From NCBI RefSeq assembly GCF_900156395.1, contig NZ_FTNL01000027.1, positions 1 through 42,051 of the forward strand: DNA of 42,051 bases. Direction: 5' to 3'. The position numbers were made by a program, and so were the translations under genes. The notes beneath the pieces were generated by a model. It made no database searches. It was given only the letters and a program-made list of their open reading frames with translations, and was not told the DNA's origin. The DNA comes from Fluoribacter gormanii (GTDB taxonomy: Bacteria; Pseudomonadota; Gammaproteobacteria; Legionellales; Legionellaceae). This document shows, piece by piece, positions 37,697 through 42,051 of the stretch; position 1 is the stretch's first letter, and each line of letters opens with the position of its first letter.

Positions 37697-37739
37697 GTAA
37701 CCCGGAAAGTCAACCCGGGTTACCTTTTGTTTCGCCCAG
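37697..37739. repeat. Palindromic cccgggtt repeat, copy 7
   Basis: gtaacccgg, an eight-base spacer and cccgggttac form a perfect stem, followed by cttttgtttcgccc. It lies 45 bp after the gcdH stop. The T-rich sequence behind the stem could make it a working terminator. Confidence 0.6.
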
Positions 37740-37859
37740 TAAAGTCATTGGCATCGGTAGAGTTTAACAGGGGTTCCTTTCTCAAAGTGGAACTTATTCT
37801 TCATGCAATGGGATTGTGTGAAGTAAAGCAGGTTTATTGGGCAACTTACAGGAGTATCT

Positions 37860-38216
37860 ATGTTTAAAATGATTTTAAAAAGAGCGTTAGTATTTAGTTT
37901 ACCTGTATTAAGTATGAATGTGCAGTCCGGGCCAAGCAAGGAGTTTTTAGCCAATCAGTGCTATGAGCTTTCTCGAGTTGTGTTATCCTTGGCAGATAAT
38001 CAGGAAAAAAAGATTTGCATTAACAAGCTTTACATGGCTTCCGTACAAATGAGCACCGCATCCCTTTTAATTATGGAAGACACTTCTGATGTAGCAAAAG
38101 AGATATTGAATAATGCTGTAGCAGCTCTGCAATATGCAGAATTACTTAGCTGCAAACAATACATTCAAATTGCACACTCTAAATTTGAAGCTCAGAAGAT
38201 TAAAACATTATTGTAA
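37860..38216 (+). CDS. Small secreted protein of unknown function
   Basis: The 118-residue product has a likely signal peptide (MFKMILKRALVFSLPVLSMNVQSG), though the cleavage site is weak. The remainder is helical, with three cysteines (NQCYELS, KICINKL, LSCKQYI) that could form disulfides. AGGAG lies upstream of the ATG. It shares no family I recognise. A hairpin and a second small protein gene follow on the same strand. It is probably periplasmic. Confidence 0.6.
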   Translation: MFKMILKRALVFSLPVLSMNVQSGPSKEFLANQCYELSRVVLSLADNQEKKICINKLYMASVQMSTASLLIMEDTSDVAKEILNNAVAALQYAELLSCKQYIQIAHSKFEAQKIKTLL

Positions 38217-38223
38217 TAATGAT

Positions 38224-38256
38224 ACTCTTCAAGTGCTTACAGAAGCCTTGAAGAGT
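38224..38256. promoter_or_regulatory. Strong intergenic hairpin between two small genes
   Basis: ACTCTTCAAG and CTTGAAGAGT are exact reverse complements. The bases between them (t, gctt, acag, aagc) extend the stem by four pairs past a single bulged T. The predicted stem is 14 pairs with a four-base loop. It starts eight bases after the first gene's stop, and the next gene's AGGAG begins five bases past it. There is no T-run, so it may shape mRNA decay or translation rather than end transcription. Confidence 0.65.
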
Positions 38257-38271
38257 TGTTAGGAGCTTTAA

Positions 38272-38769
38272 GTGTATTCATATTTAAAAATTATTATCTT
38301 AGCGCTTATTATTTTTGTTATTGGCGTTACGGCAGGAGTTCATTTTCATCGGTCAATTCATGAGTACACGGAAGAAATTTGGCATAAGCTCTCTCGAGAG
38401 CAGATAACTGAAGAAGTCCATTTTTGTCCTCCACCTAACATTGTGCAAAAACATCAATATGATCCTGAAGCATTTCAAGTAGAAAAATTATACTGGCAGA
38501 TGGAGTATCAGGGTTGGAAAGCACCTGAGAGTATAGGTTTTATGCAAGCACTTATTAATTCAAATAATAATTTGATTTGTTATTACCAATGGCCAAGTCC
38601 AAAAGACAAAGGTACTTATTTATGGATGACCATACATTTATCGCCCTCGGTAAATCAAAGTGTGAAGCCTTATGGCGTATATTGGACAATTCAAAAGGAA
38701 GAAAAGCAAGCACTGTGTAATTCAGGAATAAATGCCTGCGGCATTACTCTGTCAGAAAGCACTAAATGA
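38272..38769 (+). CDS. Membrane-anchored unknown protein
   Basis: The 165-residue product starts at GTG with AGGAG upstream. It has a single N-terminal membrane helix (about residues 5-24, IIILALIIFVIGVTAGVHF), followed by a periplasmic part. Four cysteines (VHFCPPPNIV, NLICYYQWP, ALCNS, NACGI) suggest two disulfides. The FCPPPNIV plus GWK and CYYQWP pattern is reminiscent of small secreted DUF3757-type proteins of Legionella, but I am not sure of that assignment. It is probably co-transcribed with the upstream 118-residue gene. Confidence 0.6.
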   Translation: MYSYLKIIILALIIFVIGVTAGVHFHRSIHEYTEEIWHKLSREQITEEVHFCPPPNIVQKHQYDPEAFQVEKLYWQMEYQGWKAPESIGFMQALINSNNNLICYYQWPSPKDKGTYLWMTIHLSPSVNQSVKPYGVYWTIQKEEKQALCNSGINACGITLSESTK

Positions 38770-38801
38770 ATCATCTCTCAAAAATAAATGCAGTAACAGT
38801 A

Positions 38802-38870
38802 TCCTGGTGCTGCGCAGATCAACCCGGGTTCAGAGGAACAAAGAGCCCGGATTCCACTGTACCGCACCAA
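38802..38870. repeat. Palindromic cccgggtt repeat, copy 8
   Basis: The sequence is cctggtgctgcgcagatc, aacccgggttcag, then gagcccggattccactg. It is a diverged member of the family, between a small gene and tRNA-Pro. Confidence 0.5.
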
Positions 38871-38899
38871 GCGATAAACATCTTTCATCCAATAACCCC

Positions 38900-38928
38900 T
38901 TGTTATTTCGTCCAGACTTGGATATCAT
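38900..38928 (+). promoter_or_regulatory. Candidate sigma-70 promoter of tRNA-Pro
   Basis: TTGTTA (38900-38905) and TATCAT (38923-38928) are separated by 17 bp and lie 13 bp before the tRNA. The -10 matches five of six consensus bases, the -35 four of six. Confidence 0.4.
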
Positions 38929-38940
38929 TTGCCACCTAAT

Positions 38941-39017
38941 CGGGGCGTAGCGCAGCCTGGTAGCGTACTAGCATGGGGTGCTAGTGGTCGAAGGTTCAAA
39001 TCCTTCCGTCCCGACCA
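38941..39017 (+). tRNA. tRNA-Pro (anticodon GGG)
   Basis: The 77-nt sequence folds into a cloverleaf. The acceptor stem CGGGGCG pairs with CGTCCCG (one G-T pair). The D arm starts GCGCAGCCTGGT. The anticodon stem CTAGC/GCTAG holds the loop ATGGGGT, with anticodon GGG. The T arm is GAAGGTTCAAATCCTTC. A genomically encoded CCA follows A73. The tRNA reads CCC and CCT codons. The downstream T-run (attttttt near 39042) may end transcription. Confidence 0.96.
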
Positions 39018-39034
39018 TCAAATCCCCTTTTAAA

Positions 39035-39994
39035 TCAGAAATTTTTTTGGTTAATTTTTCCCGTGAGTTCCCCGTAATTATTAATTTCACCAACGTTCAC
39101 ACTGGTATTATTTCCTGGAATAAAAAAACTACTTTGATTTATGTCTCCCGTCTTATTTTTAGAATTTAATGTTTTAAGATCAAGTTTATTTTTTAATTTT
39201 ATCAAACTTAAACTATTAAGTGATATCCCAAAAACCTCCCTTAATTGCCTATCATACATTGCCAATGATTTAATTTCTTCTCTTTCTATAACACCTTTAG
39301 AAAAAGAAGTTTTTGTATTATTAACAAATGTTATTTTTCCTTCTCTCGTCATCTGCATGACAATGACATTTTTCACAAAACTCGAGTCTTTGGATGTCGA
39401 AACCCATTCGTTTGCAGGTTTAAGCTGATCTAAAGTTAAGCCATCCGCAGGATAATCAAATCGATATTCTGTTTTGAATACATTCCCTATTTTATACTGA
39501 TATTGATAACCAAATTCAGGGGTATATAAAATACGATAATCATGATGATAAACCGATTGTTGATCATGATGATCAATTGACAATGGTCGAATTAAACCAT
39601 TTCGGCCATATCCCACATCAACTAAATAACGTTTATCATCAATATTAACGATGATAAATGCATGTCTAGGCTCTCTTTGACGGTAAGTATCTGTATCATA
39701 TACAACTTCAGCTAAATATAAATTAGCTTCAAATCCAAGCGTTTTTAAAACGATATAAAATAAACCATTCATTTCATAGCAGTAACCGCCACGTTTTTGT
39801 TTTATAAGTTTGTTATAAATAGCATCAAACTCGATCTCAGGCGGGTTTAAATGTACTGATATGCCTTCAAAAGGAATATTAAAAATATGGCTCTCATGCA
39901 AAGACTCTAAATTTTCTAATGTCACATTAGTAGAACCTGTATGACCTATTCGTGCAAAATACAAAGTCATTTGTTGTTCAGTCAATAATTTCAT
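39035..39994 (-). CDS. nat: Arylamine N-acetyltransferase (NAT)
   Basis: NATs transfer acetyl from acetyl-CoA to arylamines, hydrazines or related substrates through an acyl-cysteine. The catalytic triad is visible: Cys72 in RGGYCYEMNGLF, His111 in PRHAF and Asp126 in VDVGYG. The N-terminal FNIPFEGISVHL also fits. At 319 residues it is about 40 longer than typical bacterial NATs. The extra C-terminal part (after about residue 270) is Asn/Lys/Ser-rich, low in complexity, and may be disordered. The gene is divergent from the LysR regulator at 40127, which probably controls it. The true substrate is unknown. Confidence 0.9.
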   Translation of the reverse strand: MKLLTEQQMTLYFARIGHTGSTNVTLENLESLHESHIFNIPFEGISVHLNPPEIEFDAIYNKLIKQKRGGYCYEMNGLFYIVLKTLGFEANLYLAEVVYDTDTYRQREPRHAFIIVNIDDKRYLVDVGYGRNGLIRPLSIDHHDQQSVYHHDYRILYTPEFGYQYQYKIGNVFKTEYRFDYPADGLTLDQLKPANEWVSTSKDSSFVKNVIVMQMTREGKITFVNNTKTSFSKGVIEREEIKSLAMYDRQLREVFGISLNSLSLIKLKNKLDLKTLNSKNKTGDINQSSFFIPGNNTSVNVGEINNYGELTGKINQKNF

Positions 39995-40100
39995 ATTAGT
40001 CCTATATGTTCAAAAAAATTAATCAATTTTAAGTTGTTAATTACTTCATGTATAATTATATATTTTGATTTAATTGAAAAGTAAGCAAATTAACTTGACT

Positions 40101-40115
40101 AAGTTGTTCAAACTT
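40101..40115. promoter_or_regulatory. Candidate LysR-type operator between nat and lysR
   Basis: AAGTT-GTTCA-AACTT is a perfect dyad with a 5-bp centre, ending 11 bp before the regulator's start codon. The half AAGTTGTT recurs at 40031-40038. A 15-bp dyad in a divergent intergenic region fits the T-N11-A type of LysR site. Assignment is by position and symmetry only. Confidence 0.4.
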
Positions 40116-40126
40116 TTTAAACAATT

Positions 40127-41029
40127 ATGACACTACTGGAACTGGCAAAAATATTAGATGCTATAGATAGATTTCAAACCTTTGAGGCTGCCGCCAATCA
40201 TTTACATAAGGTCCGATCTGCTTTGACTTATACCATCAGAACATTTGAAAATCAGTATGACATTCAAATATTTGATCGAAGCCAACACCGTGTTAAATGG
40301 ACTGCAGCAGGAAAAGCGTTATTGGAACAGGGACGTCAGCTTTTATTATCCGAGCATCATGCGCTGAATCTTGCTAAAAAAATAGCCAGTGGTTGGGAAA
40401 CCGATATTTATATTGCTTATGATGAATTGGTTAATGTTTCTCCAATATTGATGCTATTAAAAAAATTCCAACAAACCTGCCCTGATATAAATATTCATTT
40501 GGAGGCTCATCGATTAAATGGTTGCTTAGATGCATTGCTGCATCATCGCGCTGATATTGTTATTGGCTTATCTGGCCAAATACCTATAAGCAGCAATCTT
40601 GGCTATTTTGAGATTGGTCAGGTCTCTTTTATTTTTGCTATTTCGCCATCTCACCCGCTAGCAAATATATCTGGACCAATTTCGACAGATATGATTGAGC
40701 AATATACAACCATAATTGCTTCAGATTCATCCTTAGCTATGGCACCTAGATCAACAGGCGTACAATCCCCAAAGAATAGTATTATCTTTTCCAGTCTGGC
40801 ATTAAAAAAACAAGCTCAAATAGAAGGCTTAGGCGTTGGCTTTTTACCTAAACATTTAATCGGCAAGGAACTAGACAACCAAGTTCTTATTCAAAAAGAA
40901 GTAATTCAAGAAAAACAGAGCGCTAAATATTATATAGCATGGCACAAAGCGTCTCTCGGTAAAGGAGGTAGATGGTTATTAGAACAGATGAAAAATGAGC
41001 ATTTCATTATTCAGTTATTCTCTGAATAA
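40127..41029 (+). CDS. LysR-family transcriptional regulator
   Basis: The 300-residue protein begins with a winged helix-turn-helix (TLLELAKILDAIDRFQTFEA, AANHLHKVRSALTYTIRTFE, then FDRSQHRVKWTAAGKALLEQG). A two-lobe effector-binding domain follows, from about residue 90 (DIYIAYDE to GLGVGFLPKHL). The start at 40127 has only a weak ribosome-binding site, but the helix-turn-helix begins within the first residues as usual. It is divergent from nat, the classical arrangement for a LysR regulator and its target. The effector is unknown. Confidence 0.93.
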   Translation: MTLLELAKILDAIDRFQTFEAAANHLHKVRSALTYTIRTFENQYDIQIFDRSQHRVKWTAAGKALLEQGRQLLLSEHHALNLAKKIASGWETDIYIAYDELVNVSPILMLLKKFQQTCPDINIHLEAHRLNGCLDALLHHRADIVIGLSGQIPISSNLGYFEIGQVSFIFAISPSHPLANISGPISTDMIEQYTTIIASDSSLAMAPRSTGVQSPKNSIIFSSLALKKQAQIEGLGVGFLPKHLIGKELDNQVLIQKEVIQEKQSAKYYIAWHKASLGKGGRWLLEQMKNEHFIIQLFSE

Positions 41030-41059
41030 AATATTCATAAAACCAATATTAAAATATTT

Positions 41060-41174
41060 CTTTTTAATGAGTTTTGTTTAGCCGCTTTGGCATTACGCCT
41101 ATGGGGCTAGTAAAAATCAATGGTATTGCCATGTTCATCAATGGCACAATACAGATACTTCCATTCCAGCTTTT
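41060..41174 (-). pseudogene. IS6-family transposase remnant
   Basis: On the minus strand the frame reads KLEWKYLYCAIDEHGNTIDF, then stop, PHRRNAKAAK. This matches the IS6/IS26 pattern W.YLYRAID..GNT.DF followed by RR...AAK.F, around the second catalytic aspartate. Stop codons interrupt it on both sides, and neither end of an element is visible. It is a short decayed fragment. Confidence 0.7.
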
Positions 41175-41571
41175 ATTTTTAAAATTTTGTCATTTAATTG
41201 ATGTAAATATTTGCAGGTTAGGAAATTGGGAGCAGGGCAGAGGAGAGTTTTACACACCCTGAAAAGCCCTTTTTCGCGCAATAAATAAAGATCCCGAATA
41301 TGTATTACCAGTATTAGCTAGTTGAAAATTGATGTTTTAACCATTTCTATAAAAAAGTGCCGATAGCGTCGGCGCAATTCAAAGCCTCTCCAAAGTAGCT
41401 TTTAACTAAAAATATGGAAAACGAGTTTAGAGTCCGTTGACATTTCATCTAATTCCATCTGCTTACCGCGTTTTATACGTGGGATCTATATAGAGAAAAA
41501 CTAAAATGAACCTATTTTTAATGGGCCTTTACTGGATTCCGCGCATAAAGTGCGGACTCGTTCAATTTATT
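41175..41571. other. 397-bp non-coding, decayed region
   Basis: No gene is supported. Small inverted repeats are present: gccgatagcgtcggc near 41358-41374, and tccgc with gcgga near 41538-41556. The second of these lies next to the coding remnant. The stretch is best read as decayed mobile-element or gene debris. Confidence 0.4.
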
Positions 41572-41763
41572 AACATAGTGGAGCCTATTAAATCATTCTC
41601 ATTTGAATCAACTGCAATATCCTTTAATTGCTCGAAACTTCGTAGGTCTTTTTTATAACCGTGGGGAAGTCCATCTTTCATTTTACTCAGACAAGAGTTG
41701 TATGTATCTTTGCCTATTTTGGGAATATTTAATTGTGGCTCTACGCTTTTTCTCCTGGAATTG
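41572..41763 (-). pseudogene. Unassigned coding remnant
   Basis: The minus strand is open for about 65 codons, ending at TGA 41574-41572. The product contains KSVEPQLNIPKIGKDTYNSC, then LSKMKDGLPHGYKKDLRSFE and QLKDIAVDSNENDLIGSTML. Residue composition looks like real protein, but no start codon with a ribosome-binding site opens the frame, and the upstream sequence has a stop. The fragment may be the C-terminal end of a lost gene. I do not recognise the family. Confidence 0.35.
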
Positions 41764-41797
41764 TTTTTGCGACAAAGCTGAAATTATTACCAATCTT

Positions 41798-41851
41798 GTA
41801 ACTCCCCACGTCATCTCGAACCCGAGCGCAGCGAGGGTGAGGGATCTCCTG
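41798..41851. repeat. 54-bp dispersed repeat, copy B
   Basis: This is the reverse complement of 37-90 with two mismatches. It begins gtaactccccacg and ends gggatctcctg. It lies 16 bp downstream of the stop of the GIY-YIG gene, which reads toward it. Confidence 0.85.
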
Positions 41852-41867
41852 TCAGGTGGAACAGTTT

Positions 41868-42051
41868 TTAAAGAATCGATTGATACAAATCATTCCACTC
41901 TGGGTTCAATGCATTAATCAAATCATGCTTCTTTTTTCGTGACCAACCCTTGATTTGTTTTTCTCGTTCAATGGCTACAATGATACTCCCACAAGCTTCA
42001 TAGTATACCAATCGATCCACTGCATCATGCAAAAAACGCAAGACTTCTTCA
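41868..42051 (-). CDS. GIY-YIG nuclease family protein, C-terminal part (runs off the window)
   Basis: About 61 codons are visible before the window ends; the start lies beyond position 42051. The visible residues DRLVYYEACGS, VAIEREKQIKGWSRKKK and NPEWNDLY match the C-terminal half of small (about 85-100 residue) GIY-YIG proteins of the UhnD/UPF0213 type. The glutamate of AIERE matches the metal-binding catalytic residue. The GIY and YIG tripeptides themselves are outside. The biological role of these short nucleases is unclear; they are often near dispersed repeats. Strand and stop (TAA, 41870-41868) are certain. Confidence 0.8.
   Translation of the reverse strand, partial: EEVLRFLHDAVDRLVYYEACGSIIVAIEREKQIKGWSRKKKHDLINALNPEWNDLYQSIL

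Noticed and set aside
38941..39060. Attachment site formed by the tRNA-Pro 3' end
   Set aside because: I found no second copy of the tRNA 3' end in the window and no integrase, so the site is not claimed as a feature.
41603..41917. Open frame of 104 codons on the plus strand
   Set aside because: It runs antisense to the coding remnant, through the 54-bp repeat, and into the GIY-YIG gene on the opposite strand. No ribosome-binding site and no protein-like pattern.

Overview
The window reads as chromosome from a gamma-proteobacterium of the genus Legionella or a close relative. The DNA is AT-rich. GroES/GroEL are of the HtpA/HtpB type, with a Gly-Gly-Met tail on GroEL. A 3-hydroxybutyrate dehydrogenase, a patatin-like phospholipase and an acetoacetate decarboxylase sit together; a bdhA-patD pair is known in Legionella. 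Several small secreted proteins have no recognisable family, and palindromic repeats built around aacccgggtt occur between genes. The genus assignment is inferred from gene content, not from a database search.

Layout. 192-8393 is core: slt and rpe (minus), a small unknown gene, a periplasmic amino-acid-binding protein, glnE and rimO. 8394-12063 is an accessory island between rimO and dsbD. It holds an internally deleted insertion sequence that keeps both terminal inverted repeats, a long Lys/Glu-rich coiled-coil gene broken by a one-base shift (a candidate Dot/Icm effector), a truncated IS982-type transposase, and a 133-bp element whose ends match those of the insertion sequence. 12064-16518 is core stress and envelope biology: dsbD, groES-groEL with a textbook sigma-32 promoter and a strong terminator, and a Dps-type ferritin. 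16611-21151 is a minus-strand run in transcription order bdhA, patD, adc, motA, motB.

21362-24934 holds a glycine-zipper lipoprotein; dapA followed directly by a very short BamC-like lipoprotein and a zinc-peptidase-like protein of the DUF1704/MATCAP type; and an unknown helical protein. 25013-33646 is a conserved housekeeping block: def, fmt, rsmB and a CPBP membrane protease on the minus strand, and lysM, dprA, smg and topA on the plus strand. 34280-37652 is an alpha-beta fused 2-oxoacid dehydrogenase E1 overlapping a glutaryl-CoA dehydrogenase. Two small secreted or anchored proteins, tRNA-Pro(GGG) and a divergent arylamine N-acetyltransferase/LysR pair follow. The last kilobase is decayed DNA with an IS6-type transposase remnant, an unassigned coding remnant, and the C-terminal end of a GIY-YIG nuclease gene that runs off the window.

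The least ordinary items are the frameshifted putative effector with its decayed transposons, the mini-BamC plus MATCAP-like pair behind dapA, a 54-bp repeat found in opposite orientation at both ends of the window and 16 bp from the GIY-YIG gene, and the overlapping E1/GcdH pair. I saw no CRISPR array, phage module or complete mobile element.
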